DNA from: Prevotellamassilia timonensis
Lineage (GTDB): Bacteria > Bacteroidota > Bacteroidia > Bacteroidales > Bacteroidaceae
DNA length: 64,000 nt
Direction of reading: 5' to 3'
NCBI RefSeq assembly: GCF_900106785.1
Contig: NZ_LT629845.1
Span: 1,034,974 to 1,098,973 of the forward strand
Part shown: positions 16,970 through 26,085 of the stretch, in pieces
Layout: each line of letters opens with the position of its first letter
Position numbering within the stretch: the stretch's first letter is position 1
Notes under the pieces: model-generated
Told to the model about the DNA's origin: nothing
Database searches by the model: none
What the model saw: the letters and a program-made list of their open reading frames with translations, nothing else
Program-made: the position numbers and the translations under genes

Positions 16970-19363
16970 CTACTCGAAGTATTTTTCGCCTGATGGCTTT
17001 GGTTTTGTAGCCACCTTGTCCTTATTTTCGTTAATTTCTTGTTCCGGCGATTCAGAACCGCCTGATGTGCCATCGCTGTCGTGTCCCGTTTGATGATGTG
17101 TCCCACGCGATGACACGCCCTCAGGCGGAGATGGTTTGTCAAAATCTCGCTCAGGATCATAGCCAAGAGCCTTATTGGCATATACGCGACGCATATACAA
17201 GGCCCAAACTGGCAATGCCAATGCAGAACCTTGTCCTATAGCAGTAGAGTTGAAATGTATGTCGCGTTCATCACCGCCCACCCACACTGCTGTGACGAGC
17301 TGAGGTACACAACCTACAAACCAGCCATCAGAATTGTTGTTTGTCGTACCTGTTTTGCCAGCTATGGGGCCTTTCATGCTATAGACGGACCGCAAGCGGC
17401 GGCCTGTACCCTCATCTATTACCGCTTTCATCATATCTATCATGTCGCTGGCTGTTTGCTCATTATACACTTCGTTGGTACGAGGCACGAAGTCCGCTAC
17501 CACATTGCCTTCGCCGTCTTCAATACGCGTAACGAGCAACGGTGCACGACGGATACCTTTTTCAACAAAGGCTGTATAGGCCGAAGCCAACTCAGCTGGA
17601 GTTATGTCGCACGTACCCAAGCACAAAGGCAACGAGGGCTGCATGTTGTCATTGGCCACACCTAGTGCATGGAGGTCACGCACGAGTCCTTGTCCAGTAG
17701 GGTCTATTTGGTACATCAAACCTGCCGTCACCCAGTTGTTAGACCTGCTGAGGCCCCACTTGAGTGTAACGTGCGCACCATAGGACGCCCGACTTGCGTT
17801 GCGAGGGCACCAACCGCCGTAGCTGCGTTGCACATTAAGTATGGTTGTGGATGGAGTCATACCCCCCTGCAGACCCATGGCATAAACGAAAGGCTTCATA
17901 GTTGAACCGATTTGTCTGCGGCCCACCATGGCCATATCGTATTGGAAATGCGAAAAATCAGGACCACCCACATAGGCTTTCACCTGACCTGTCATGGGAT
18001 CCATTGACACCAAAGCCGCTCGCAAGAATTTTTTATAATATAATATAGAGTCTATTGGCGTCATGACCATATCGACATCACCATGATAGGTGAACACCGT
18101 CATGGGCACCTTGGTGTGAAAAGCCTTGTCTATTTCTTCATCACTTGCACCATCAGCCTTCATCGTTCTGTAACGATCAGACTGCTTGATGGCACGTTGT
18201 ATGCGTCGTTTCACATCGCTACGTTTAAGGTCGGCACTATAAGGGAAATTAGGCGATGTACGACGTTCTGCCTCAAACTTTGGCTGCAAGTTTTTGCCCA
18301 TTTGCGTGTAAACAGCCTGCTCTGCATATTGTTGCATACGAGAGTCGATGGTTGTATATACCTTCAAGCCATCAGTGTAAATGTCATACGTACTACCATC
18401 ACGTTTATAATTCTTTTTGCACCAACCATACAAGGGGTCTGTTTCCCACATGAGAGAATCCTCATAGTACTGTTGACGCTGCCAATCTTTATAATTCGAT
18501 GGGTCGGGTTTCTCGGCCATCATGATACGTCTCAGATATTCGCGGACGTATGCACCAAGCCCCTCTTTATGGTCAATACGATGGAAGTTCAATTTCAGAG
18601 GTTCCTCGCTCAAGGTTGCATACTCTGTTTCAGAGAGTTTGCCAGCCTTTACCATTTGCTGCAGCACTACATTACGGCGTTCGCGACAACGATCCGGTTC
18701 ACGAACCGGATTGAAGTAAGAGGGGTTTTTACACATGCCAACCAGCGTGGCGCTCTCGGTAATGGAAAGGTCTTTGGGCGATTTTCCGAAATAAACGTTC
18801 GCCGCCGTCTTTATGCCTACTGCATTATGCAGAAAATCGAAATAATTAAGGTAGAGTGTCAGTATCTCTTCCTTGGTATAATGACGTTCAAGTTCTACTG
18901 CAATCACCCACTCCACAGGTTTTTGCACGAGTCGCTGCATGGTACTCTCAGCCGACGACGAATACAACTGTTTGGCCAGCTGCTGTGTAATGGTACTACC
19001 ACCACCCGCACCTTTATGCCCCAAAATACCGCGTTTTACCACCGCACGGAACACGGCTCTGGCATCAATGCCTGAATGATCGTAAAACCGCTCGTCCTCG
19101 GTAGCCACAAGCGCGTCAAACATGTGCGGCGATATGCTGTCATATCCCACAAACACTCGGTTTTCATTTCTTGACCATGTGCCCATCAACCGGCCATCGG
19201 CACTGATTACTTGTGAGGCGTATTTGCTGATAGGGCTCTGCAACTCATCAATTGGTGGCATATAACCTATCCAGCCACGCTCTACACAAAACACGGCTAT
19301 CACTATCAGCAAGAGTACTGCGGCGTATACGGTCCACAGTATTTTTGTAAATTTCTTTCTCAT
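16970..19363 (-). CDS. Bifunctional penicillin-binding protein 1A (transglycosylase/transpeptidase)
   Basis: About 797 residues from the ATG at 19363 (MRKKFTKILWTVYA); an upstream in-frame GTG at 19396 is judged less likely because the ATG gives the usual short basic start before the membrane helix. The glycosyltransferase-51 domain shows EDERFYDHSGID and GGSTITQQLAKQLY; the transpeptidase domain shows SxxK in GSTMKPFVYAM, SxN in SRSNNW and KTGT in GKTGTTNNNSDGWFVG. It polymerises and crosslinks peptidoglycan at the inner membrane. A polar, probably disordered C-terminal tail follows. The cell-wall gene murB lies in the same leftward run. Confidence 0.95.
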   Translation of the reverse strand: MRKKFTKILWTVYAAVLLLIVIAVFCVERGWIGYMPPIDELQSPISKYASQVISADGRLMGTWSRNENRVFVGYDSISPHMFDALVATEDERFYDHSGIDARAVFRAVVKRGILGHKGAGGGSTITQQLAKQLYSSSAESTMQRLVQKPVEWVIAVELERHYTKEEILTLYLNYFDFLHNAVGIKTAANVYFGKSPKDLSITESATLVGMCKNPSYFNPVREPDRCRERRNVVLQQMVKAGKLSETEYATLSEEPLKLNFHRIDHKEGLGAYVREYLRRIMMAEKPDPSNYKDWQRQQYYEDSLMWETDPLYGWCKKNYKRDGSTYDIYTDGLKVYTTIDSRMQQYAEQAVYTQMGKNLQPKFEAERRTSPNFPYSADLKRSDVKRRIQRAIKQSDRYRTMKADGASDEEIDKAFHTKVPMTVFTYHGDVDMVMTPIDSILYYKKFLRAALVSMDPMTGQVKAYVGGPDFSHFQYDMAMVGRRQIGSTMKPFVYAMGLQGGMTPSTTILNVQRSYGGWCPRNASRASYGAHVTLKWGLSRSNNWVTAGLMYQIDPTGQGLVRDLHALGVANDNMQPSLPLCLGTCDITPAELASAYTAFVEKGIRRAPLLVTRIEDGEGNVVADFVPRTNEVYNEQTASDMIDMMKAVIDEGTGRRLRSVYSMKGPIAGKTGTTNNNSDGWFVGCVPQLVTAVWVGGDERDIHFNSTAIGQGSALALPVWALYMRRVYANKALGYDPERDFDKPSPPEGVSSRGTHHQTGHDSDGTSGGSESPEQEINENKDKVATKPKPSGEKYFE

Positions 19364-19470
19364 GAATATTATCAAAAGAGCGCAGCAACATACCACGCTG
19401 ATTGAGTATCTTTCGCAAAGTTACGTAAAAACGCTGAATTGTCCGAATGCAATCGCGCAAATACACAAAC

Positions 19471-20235
19471 CTACCACTCCACTTCCAACCCATCATAAGC
19501 CAAATGGACATGAGGAGGCAGACTCTTATCGACAATGGCATGCAGCCCCATCTCGTGGCTCATGTGCACCAAGTATGCAGTTTGTGCATTTGCCTTATCT
19601 ATCACTTGCAACGCTTGCGACAAGGATTGATGGGAATGGTGCATCGTATGTCGTAATGCGTTTATAACCAGCAGCTTTACACCGTCCAATTTGAGCATTT
19701 CATCAGAAGATATACTGCTCATATCTGTAATGTAGGCCATGCCGCCTATGCGATAGCCCCATATAGGTAACTGATCATGTAACACCTCTACAGGAACAAC
19801 CTCTACGCCTGCCACACAGAACGGTTTTGGTTCTGACAAACCATGTAACGATATGTTGGGAACACCTGGATATTTTTTTTCGGCAAAACAATAGGGTATC
19901 CGCTGTTTCAAATTATGCGCACAGCGTTCGTTGGCATAAACATCTATAGACTTCCGGAATGAGAACGGGCGAAGGTCGTCTATGCCGCCTACATGATCAT
20001 AATGCTCATGTGTAATCAACGCCGCATCTATTTTATCGTACGGCCACCTCAACATCTGCTGCCGAAAGTCGGGGCCACAATCAATCAGAATATGTGCTCC
20101 ATTATCTAAAGAGAGCATGGCCGAAGTACGCAAGCGCTTGTCGCACAAATCTGTAGAACAGCAAACCTCACAATGGCAACCTATTTGCGGAACACCTGTA
20201 CTTGTACCTGTGCCTAAAAACCTTAATCGGGGCAT
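19471..20235 (-). CDS. MBL-fold metallohydrolase (PhnP-like)
   Basis: A 254-residue metallo-beta-lactamase-fold protein. The N-terminus MPRLRFLGTGTSTGVPQIGC and the metal-binding THEHYDHVGGIDDLR (about residues 75-89) are typical of the PhnP/YycJ-like group of phosphodiesterases, as are the cysteines near residues 20-32 that may bind structural zinc. Later metal ligands appear in the YITDMSSI and HTMHHSHQS segments. The physiological substrate is unknown; cyclic phosphate or nucleotide phosphodiesters are likely for the fold. It lies 7 bases after murB and is surely cotranscribed with it. Confidence 0.85.
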   Translation of the reverse strand: MPRLRFLGTGTSTGVPQIGCHCEVCCSTDLCDKRLRTSAMLSLDNGAHILIDCGPDFRQQMLRWPYDKIDAALITHEHYDHVGGIDDLRPFSFRKSIDVYANERCAHNLKQRIPYCFAEKKYPGVPNISLHGLSEPKPFCVAGVEVVPVEVLHDQLPIWGYRIGGMAYITDMSSISSDEMLKLDGVKLLVINALRHTMHHSHQSLSQALQVIDKANAQTAYLVHMSHEMGLHAIVDKSLPPHVHLAYDGLEVEW

Positions 20236-20242
20236 AAACTAT

Positions 20243-21244
20243 TTATTCAATAAAATTGGCTTCGGGATATATGCGTATGGCGAATTTATCATACACATCC
20301 TTGCGTACTGCGTTACTCAAATTAACTATATCCTGCCCTGTTGCACCGCCTAAATTGACCAACACTAACGCTTGTTTGCTATAAACACCAGCCTGCCCCA
20401 TTTTCTGACCTTTCCAACCGCATTGGTCTATCAGCCAGCCCGCAGGAATTTTCACTCCACCCTCTACATTGTAGTGTGGCATATTAGGATAACTCTTCAA
20501 CAAACGCTGCAAGCATTCGTTATCCACAACCGGATTCATAAAGAAGGAGCCTGCACTACCCAATTCCTTGGGGTCGGGCAATTTTGACTGCCTTATTTGA
20601 ATTATCATATTCCGCAAATTCTGTGCTGTGAGTGTTGCAGGATTCATGCCTCGCTGCTCTAACTCTCGGCGTATGGCTGCGTAATCTAAATCGGGAGAAA
20701 ACTTGAGTGACAGTCGATAGGTTACATATGTTATGATATATTGGCCACGCAAAGCATGCTTAAATATACTGCTACGGTAGGCATACTGACACGACTGATT
20801 GTCGAATGTTCTCAACACCCCTGTCGCAACGTCTATAGCTTCAACCTTTTCAATATATTGACAAGCCTCTACGCCATAGGCGCCAATATTTTGAACGGCA
20901 CTTGCACCAACCTCGCCGGGAATGAGAGATAAATTCTCTAATCCATAAAAGCCATGTTCCACGCAATAGGCTACAAATTCGTCCCACACAACACCTGCCC
21001 CCACGCGGAGCCACACGTTGTGTGTATCACGATGCACTTCATCACACCCCACGATGCGTGAGTGTAATACCACGCCGTCAAAGTCTTTTACAAACAACAG
21101 ATTACTTCCACCACCAATTTGCAGCCACCGTTTTCCTTGTAACGACGGCAAAAGCGTCTGAAGTTTTTCGACAGAGTCATATTCAACAAATTCCGCACAT
21201 TGGGCATCTATGCCAAATGTGTTATGATGTAGTAATGAATACAT
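20243..21244 (-). CDS. murB: UDP-N-acetylenolpyruvoylglucosamine reductase
   Basis: A 333-residue flavoenzyme of the type I (E. coli-like) MurB group. The FAD-binding segment QIGGGSNLLFVKDFDGVVL (about residues 41-60), the NLSLIPGEVGASAVQNIGAYG region (about 104-124), the YRSSIFK motif and the catalytic-serine segment GSAGSFFMNP (about 231-240) are present. It reduces the enolpyruvyl group to lactyl in UDP-MurNAc synthesis in the cytosol using NADPH. Length is normal. It lies 83 bases downstream of the DUF4348 gene. Confidence 0.96.
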   Translation of the reverse strand: MYSLLHHNTFGIDAQCAEFVEYDSVEKLQTLLPSLQGKRWLQIGGGSNLLFVKDFDGVVLHSRIVGCDEVHRDTHNVWLRVGAGVVWDEFVAYCVEHGFYGLENLSLIPGEVGASAVQNIGAYGVEACQYIEKVEAIDVATGVLRTFDNQSCQYAYRSSIFKHALRGQYIITYVTYRLSLKFSPDLDYAAIRRELEQRGMNPATLTAQNLRNMIIQIRQSKLPDPKELGSAGSFFMNPVVDNECLQRLLKSYPNMPHYNVEGGVKIPAGWLIDQCGWKGQKMGQAGVYSKQALVLVNLGGATGQDIVNLSNAVRKDVYDKFAIRIYPEANFIE

Positions 21245-21327
21245 ATTTCCTATTCTTGATTATAGAGGTTGGCAATTTGACGCGGAACGTTTTTACACCC
21301 GCATCACAACCACCTTCATTGCATAAT

Positions 21328-22143
21328 TTAGTTTTCAAGCCGTACCAGTTTCCAATCCTTGCCATAGCGTTCAAAGGTCAAAGAGCAACCCATTCCGCCC
21401 GACTGACTGCAGATCATGAGCACTCTGCGTCGCGAATTAGCATAACTCTGGCCATAATTGATATTTGTAATTGTGCCCGATGGTAACTTCGGCCGGTAAT
21501 CAGGCCATTGTTCTACATCGAGCAAACCCTCGATACTCTGAAAATTCTCATAATCATACGTTTTGAAAGCGAAAGGCTCCTTGATATGACTCTTCTGAAA
21601 CTTTTTGTCAACAGAGAAACGACGATAAAAGTCATAAAAGTCGCTGTTCACATTACGGCTCATATCATGTGATTCCAAACGTGTCAAACGCCACTGTCCG
21701 TCGACTTTATCAAAAACATACTGTTTTACACGATGTTTCTCGAGATAAACCCACTCAAACACCACATGCCGCAACGAGGTATCCTTCTCCGCTTTTATTG
21801 AACGCGAACTATCGAATATGAGCGTGTAAACATCCAAATTCTTGTACATGGGATCAAATTTCCACGCACTCTTGGCTATCGGTCTGTTTTGGCCATCAAC
21901 ATAATTGGGCAACGGGAAAACGGTACGCTCTAATTGGAAACGGCGCACACGCATATACGAATAAATAAAATCGTCAAACAACCCATCTGCAGCCTTTGGC
22001 GGCAATGGCAGACTGTCTGCAGCAGTACTGTCTGTATCAGACTCCACACAGGGCTTCTGTTTTTCTACCGGATCAGAAACCTTTCCTCCTTTACAAGAGG
22101 CCAACACCACTACAAACAGAAGAACATAAACAAATCCGTTCAT
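21328..22143 (-). CDS. DUF4348-type lipoprotein
   Basis: A 271-residue protein with a lipoprotein signal peptide (VYVLLFVVVLASCKGG; lipobox LASC, lipidated Cys at about residue 17), then an acidic/serine linker and a globular domain matching the Bacteroidota DUF4348 family (FDDFIYSYMRVRRFQLERTV through FDFYRRFSVDKKFQKSHI to GTITNINYGQ). Function is unknown. It is the first gene of the leftward run that includes murB, divergent from pheS, and has its own TAnnTTTG box. Confidence 0.82.
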   Translation of the reverse strand: MNGFVYVLLFVVVLASCKGGKVSDPVEKQKPCVESDTDSTAADSLPLPPKAADGLFDDFIYSYMRVRRFQLERTVFPLPNYVDGQNRPIAKSAWKFDPMYKNLDVYTLIFDSSRSIKAEKDTSLRHVVFEWVYLEKHRVKQYVFDKVDGQWRLTRLESHDMSRNVNSDFYDFYRRFSVDKKFQKSHIKEPFAFKTYDYENFQSIEGLLDVEQWPDYRPKLPSGTITNINYGQSYANSRRRVLMICSQSGGMGCSLTFERYGKDWKLVRLEN

Positions 22144-22167
22144 TGTAAATACTACTTATTTGAACAA

Positions 22168-22175
22168 CAAAAGTA
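22168..22175 (-). promoter_or_regulatory. Candidate -7 box for the DUF4348 gene (TACTTTTG)
   Basis: TACTTTTG on the minus strand, 25 bases before the start codon at 22143. No TTG is seen at the standard distance. Confidence 0.4.
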
Positions 22176-22217
22176 AGGCTTTTCTTGGTAAGAAGAACAT
22201 ATTTGCAAAGAAATATT

Positions 22218-22225
22218 TATCTTTG
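22218..22225 (+). promoter_or_regulatory. Candidate -7 box for pheS (TATCTTTG)
   Basis: TATCTTTG matches TAnnTTTG and lies 24 bases before the pheS ATG, giving a short leader. A -33 TTG at the right distance is not evident. Confidence 0.45.
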
Positions 22226-22248
22226 CACGAAAAATAAGCAATAACGCA

Positions 22249-23271
22249 ATGTTAACAGATAAAATTCAATCATTACTTGGCGAAGTGGCAGACTTACAAG
22301 CCGCCGACGCAAAGGCGCTTGAAGAACTGCGCATCAAGTATCTTAGCAAAAAAGGCGTGATAAATGGTTTGATGGGTGAATTTCGCGATGTCGCCCCTGA
22401 GAGCAAGCGAGAAATCGGCATGAAGCTCAATGAGTTGAAGACTGCATTACAGGACAAGCTCAACGAGTTGCGCGAGGGTCTTGCCACCAAAGAGGACGAT
22501 CACTCAGACCTCGACCTTACACGTACGCCCTACCCCATAGCCATGGGCACCCGCCACCCTCTTTCTATTGTCAAGAACGAAATCATCGACATATTTTCGC
22601 GTTTGGGCTTTTCTATTGCTGACGGCCCCGAGGTTGAAGATGACTGGCACGTATTCTCATCACTGAATTTCCCTGAAGACCACCCTGCACGCGACATGCA
22701 GGACACATTCTTTGTAGAACAGCACCCCGACATCGTGCTACGTACACACACCAGCTCTGTACAAAGCCGTGTGATGGAAAATTCAAAACCACCTATCCGC
22801 GTTCTCTGCCCTGGACGTGTTTATCGCAATGAGGCCATTTCAGCCAGAGCACATTGCTTCTTCCACCAAGTCGAAGGTCTTTACATTGACAAAGACGTAA
22901 GCTTTACCGACTTGAAGCAAGTGCTGCTCACCTTTGCACGCGAGATGTTTGGACCTGACACAAAAATACGTCTGCGCCCCTCATACTTCCCATTCACCGA
23001 GCCAAGTGCCGAAATGGATATCTCATGCAACATCTGCGGCGGCAAAGGTTGCGCCTTCTGCAAGCAGACCGGTTGGGTTGAAATCTTGGGTTGCGGTATG
23101 GTTGACCCCAACGTACTCGAAGCTAACGGTATAGATAGTAAGGTATACAAAGGCTATGCATTTGGTATGGGCGTTGAGCGCATTACCAACTTGAAATACC
23201 AGGTTAAGGATCTCCGATTATTCTCTGAAAACGATGTGAGATTTCTTGACGAATTTACAGCCGCCAACTAA
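22249..23271 (+). CDS. pheS: Phenylalanine--tRNA ligase alpha subunit
   Basis: A 340-residue class II aminoacyl-tRNA synthetase subunit. An N-terminal coiled coil (about residues 1-90) is followed by the catalytic domain with motif 2 (RVYRNEAISARAHCFFHQVEG) and motif 3 (GFGxGVER-type GMGVERITNLKY near the C-terminus). A C-x2-C zinc-type insertion (CNICGGKGCAFCKQTGW, about 262-278) is visible, as in many bacterial PheS. It charges tRNA-Phe together with PheT, which is not adjacent here. The gene is monocistronic, with a strong terminator downstream. Confidence 0.96.
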   Translation: MLTDKIQSLLGEVADLQAADAKALEELRIKYLSKKGVINGLMGEFRDVAPESKREIGMKLNELKTALQDKLNELREGLATKEDDHSDLDLTRTPYPIAMGTRHPLSIVKNEIIDIFSRLGFSIADGPEVEDDWHVFSSLNFPEDHPARDMQDTFFVEQHPDIVLRTHTSSVQSRVMENSKPPIRVLCPGRVYRNEAISARAHCFFHQVEGLYIDKDVSFTDLKQVLLTFAREMFGPDTKIRLRPSYFPFTEPSAEMDISCNICGGKGCAFCKQTGWVEILGCGMVDPNVLEANGIDSKVYKGYAFGMGVERITNLKYQVKDLRLFSENDVRFLDEFTAAN

Positions 23272-23330
23272 CACTGAAAAGAGTTTTTCCCTTTCTAATT
23301 ATAAGGGTAAAAGCCCAACATACATATATT

Positions 23331-23381
23331 AAGACGAGATGCGGAAAAGTTGCATACAACGACTTTTCCGCATCTCGTCTT
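23331..23381. terminator. Bidirectional intrinsic terminator between pheS and mtgA
   Basis: A perfect 20-bp stem (23331-23350 against 23362-23381) with an 11-base loop, in the convergent gap between pheS and mtgA; the ends are AAGAC/GTCTT followed by T residues. Confidence 0.85.
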
Positions 23382-23418
23382 TTAGTCTTACATTCTCACA
23401 CGATATGCACCTCAGCCC

Positions 23419-24105
23419 TCACTTCGTAGCCCCCTCCATAAATGGTATATGGCGCATCTGTTTTTCTATATCCTTCTGTCGCTTGCGCATATAACTTGAT
23501 GGAGACAACGAACTAAACTTAATAGGATTGGGCAATGTGGCTGCCACCAAAGCGCAATCTGACCGACGCAATTCGCTGGCCGAGCAGCCAAAGTGACGCT
23601 GAGCTACAGCTTCTGCACCATAGATGTTTGGCCCCATCTCTATACTGTTAAGATACACCTCCATAATGCGATCCTTTGACCAAAAAAATTCTATCAGCAC
23701 AGTAAAGTATGCCTCAAACCCCTTTCGCACCCACGACGAAGTTGGCCACAGAAAGACGTTCTTGGCAGTTTGCTGCGATATGGTGCTGCCGCCACGTGAG
23801 CGCCCTCCCTCTATATGTTCAATGGCCGCGCTCTGAATGGCATTAAAATCGAACCCATGATGATGCATAAAGTTTTGATCTTCCGAAGCCATTACCGCCA
23901 CAGGCAAATAAGGTGATATTTGCTTAAGCGGCACCCATTTGTGATGAACAGCCATAGGCTCGCCCTTTAAGCCATGTTGCACACAACGTATCACCATCAA
24001 AGGCGTCAACGACACTGGCACCCAACGATAAGCAATAACGGCCAATATACTTGACACGAGAAAGCCCAATACCGTATACTTCAATACCTTGAAAAAAAAG
24101 CCCAT
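23419..24105 (-). CDS. mtgA: Monofunctional biosynthetic peptidoglycan transglycosylase
   Basis: A 228-residue protein with one N-terminal membrane helix (about residues 8-27) and a single glycosyltransferase-51 domain: ASEDQNFMHHHGFD contains the catalytic glutamate, followed by GGSTISQQTAKNVFLW and EVYLNSIEMGPNIYGAEAVAQ. It polymerises glycan strands from lipid II at the inner membrane without crosslinking. Length is normal for MtgA. It is downstream of the DUF3127 gene, from which a terminator separates it. Confidence 0.95.
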   Translation of the reverse strand: MGFFFKVLKYTVLGFLVSSILAVIAYRWVPVSLTPLMVIRCVQHGLKGEPMAVHHKWVPLKQISPYLPVAVMASEDQNFMHHHGFDFNAIQSAAIEHIEGGRSRGGSTISQQTAKNVFLWPTSSWVRKGFEAYFTVLIEFFWSKDRIMEVYLNSIEMGPNIYGAEAVAQRHFGCSASELRRSDCALVAATLPNPIKFSSLSPSSYMRKRQKDIEKQMRHIPFMEGATK

Positions 24106-24133
24106 AGACTAAATATAACAATTATAAAAAGAC

Positions 24134-24184
24134 AAGCCACCTTTCACAACCATACCAATTTGTACGGCTATAACAAGGTGGCTT
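24134..24184 (-). terminator. Intrinsic terminator after the DUF3127 gene
   Basis: On the minus strand AAGCCACCTT (24184-24175) pairs with AAGGTGGCTT (24143-24134), with weaker pairing inside the loop, and is followed by GTCTTTTTATAA. Confidence 0.75.
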
Positions 24185-24261
24185 TATATTTTCTATATAC
24201 AAAAGTTTAAGCAACTGATCACGACTCGTCTCTTCAAAACCCGTTGCAACGCCATTTTACT

Positions 24262-24675
24262 TTAGAAAGGCAGGTCATCTGAAGTCGAAGGTGTGGGAGA
24301 CACCTCTGGAGCAGCTGGTGCAGTTGGAGCAGGAGTAGCATCAGGAGCAGGAATGGCATTCGCTGCAGCACCATTAGCCTGAGCATCAGCAGCTACTGCA
24401 TCTGAAGCACGCTGAACACGCCATGCACGCAAGCTATTAAACCAACGGCCATTATACTCATGCGCATCAATATCAAAAGATACAGTCAATTCGTCACCTA
24501 CATTGATATTAAATTCCCTCAGACGATCTTCGCCAAATACGCCGAACACACAGCGCTTGGGATACTGCTCGTGAGTTTCAATAACAAAATCCTGAGCCAC
24601 CCACTTAGAGCCTGTTCTAGCTGATGTTCCTGTGCGCGGTTCTGTGGCCACGATAATCTTTCCTGAGATTTCCAT
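24262..24675 (-). CDS. DUF3127 (OB-fold-like) protein with an SSB-type acidic tail
   Basis: A 137-residue protein. Residues 1-90 match the Bacteroidota DUF3127 family (MEISGKIIVATEPRTGTSAR, KWVAQDFVIETHEQYPKRC, GDELTVSFDIDAHEYNGRWF, SLRAWRVQ), which resembles an OB-fold. An alanine/proline-rich linker (about 95-130) leads to the final residues SDDLPF. That ending is very like the acidic tip of single-stranded DNA-binding proteins (DDDIPF), which recruits repair and replication enzymes. A role as an SSB-like accessory protein is therefore plausible but unproven. It lies divergent from dnaN. Confidence 0.85.
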   Translation of the reverse strand: MEISGKIIVATEPRTGTSARTGSKWVAQDFVIETHEQYPKRCVFGVFGEDRLREFNINVGDELTVSFDIDAHEYNGRWFNSLRAWRVQRASDAVAADAQANGAAANAIPAPDATPAPTAPAAPEVSPTPSTSDDLPF

Positions 24676-24779
24676 TTTGCAATAATTGATTTGATTTTTA
24701 ATAGTGTCGCGAAGTTACGAAAAAACTTTCACCCACTGCTTTTTTGAGTTGAAAAATTCGCTCGCTCAGTTGTTTTTCG

Positions 24780-24787
24780 TAATTTTG
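24780..24787 (+). promoter_or_regulatory. Candidate -7 box for dnaN (TAATTTTG)
   Basis: TAATTTTG matches TAnnTTTG and lies 42 bases before the dnaN start. TTG triplets nearby are at non-standard distances. Confidence 0.45.
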
Positions 24788-24828
24788 CCATACAAACAAA
24801 ACAACTAAAACAAACCAAATTCCTCCAC

Positions 24829-25953
24829 ATGAAATTTGTTATATCCAGTTCCGTTCTTTCTTCACGACTGATGACCATCGGCCGTGTCATTGTGCAGAAA
24901 AACACAATTCCTATTTTAGACTGTTTCTGCTTCGACATACAAGGCACCACCCTGACCATCACAGCGTCTGACAACGATACTACGCTCACAGCCAAGGCCG
25001 AACTTAACGAATGCGACTCCGACGTACGCTTTGCGGTTAATGCCAAGACTTTGCAAGATGCCATCAAAGAAATCCCGGACCAGCCACTCGAGTGCTACCT
25101 TAACACCGAAAGCTACGAGTTGACTGTTGAATACCAAAACGGCCAATACAAACTCATGGGACAGAGTGCCGAGGAATACCCTACTCCCGCCATCTCTGAC
25201 GAAACTCGACTTGAATTTGATTTAGAGTGTCAAAAACTCGTACCAAGCATTACACGTTGCATGATAGCAGCTGCCAATGACACCTTACGTCCGCAGCTCA
25301 ACACTATTTGCTTTGACATTCACAGTCAAGAGGTGTCGCTTGTATCAAGCAACGGCAACCAATTGGCTCTCACCAAGCTCGCCATGCCCGAACTTAATGC
25401 TGAAGGCAGCTACTTGCTTGGCACACGCCCTGCCTCACTACTCAAGGGCATGCTGGCCAAAGCCGAAGGCAACGTACATTTCAGCCTTGGTCAACGTACG
25501 GCCATTGTTCACACCGAAGAATATTCGCTCACAAGCCGATTGGTTGAGGGCCGTTTCCCCAACTATCGTAGCGTCATACCTCAAGACAATCCCAACATTG
25601 TCACAGTCAACCGTCTGGCACTCGTCAGCGCACTGCGTCGTGTCTTAGTCTTTGCCAACGCACAAGCCGTACTTGTCAAGTTCCGCCTGGGGCCGAACAC
25701 TATGAACATATCAAGCCAGGACATAGACTTCGGAAAGTCAGCAGAGGAAAATATGCTCTGCGATTATATGGGCACCCCCATGCGCATCGCATTCAAGGGT
25801 TCGGTGCTGCTTGACTTGATAAACAACATCGAGGGCGACGACATTACGCTCAAACTGTCTGATCCCAGCCGTGCTGGTCTTATTGTACCGGCCAAGCAGA
25901 AAGAGGGCGAAGAAGTACTTATGCTGATCATGCCTTCTGTCTTTAACGACTAA
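24829..25953 (+). CDS. dnaN: DNA polymerase III beta subunit (sliding clamp)
   Basis: A 374-residue clamp protein with three repeated domains. Recognisable parts are the N-terminus MKFVISSSVLSSRLMTIGRVI, domain linkers such as TRLVEGRFPNYRSVIPQDNP (about residues 226-245) and the C-terminal LIVPAKQKEGEEVLMLIMPS, which forms the partner-binding pocket. The ring tethers replicative polymerase to DNA. Length is normal. The adjacent rightward genes (exonuclease, coaBC, DUF4835, recN) form a neighbourhood often kept in Bacteroidota. Confidence 0.96.
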   Translation: MKFVISSSVLSSRLMTIGRVIVQKNTIPILDCFCFDIQGTTLTITASDNDTTLTAKAELNECDSDVRFAVNAKTLQDAIKEIPDQPLECYLNTESYELTVEYQNGQYKLMGQSAEEYPTPAISDETRLEFDLECQKLVPSITRCMIAAANDTLRPQLNTICFDIHSQEVSLVSSNGNQLALTKLAMPELNAEGSYLLGTRPASLLKGMLAKAEGNVHFSLGQRTAIVHTEEYSLTSRLVEGRFPNYRSVIPQDNPNIVTVNRLALVSALRRVLVFANAQAVLVKFRLGPNTMNISSQDIDFGKSAEENMLCDYMGTPMRIAFKGSVLLDLINNIEGDDITLKLSDPSRAGLIVPAKQKEGEEVLMLIMPSVFND

Positions 25954-25986
25954 ACTGCTATCTAATATACAAACATCTTATTTTAT

Positions 25987-26057
25987 GTTAGTTGATGCAG
26001 CTGTTCTTAATACGCCAAATATTCTTCGTATTATCCATAACAGCTGCACCAACTAAC
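25987..26057 (+). other. Long structured hairpin between dnaN and the exonuclease gene
   Basis: GTTAGTTGATGCAGCTGTT (25987-26005) pairs with 26039-26057 over 19 bp with one mismatch; an inner stem (AATACG/CGTATT) lies in the loop. There is no long T-run, so it may be a weak terminator, an attenuator or an RNA-stability element. It ends one base before an upstream in-frame ATG at 26059, which argues for the downstream start of the exonuclease. Confidence 0.6.
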
Positions 26058-26085
26058 AATGAGCATATTTTACAACACAAGAGAA

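Noticed and set aside
18083..19075. Plus-strand open frame of 330 codons opposite the PBP gene
   Set aside because: It is a mirror frame of well-conserved PBP motifs; its product has no recognisable domain.
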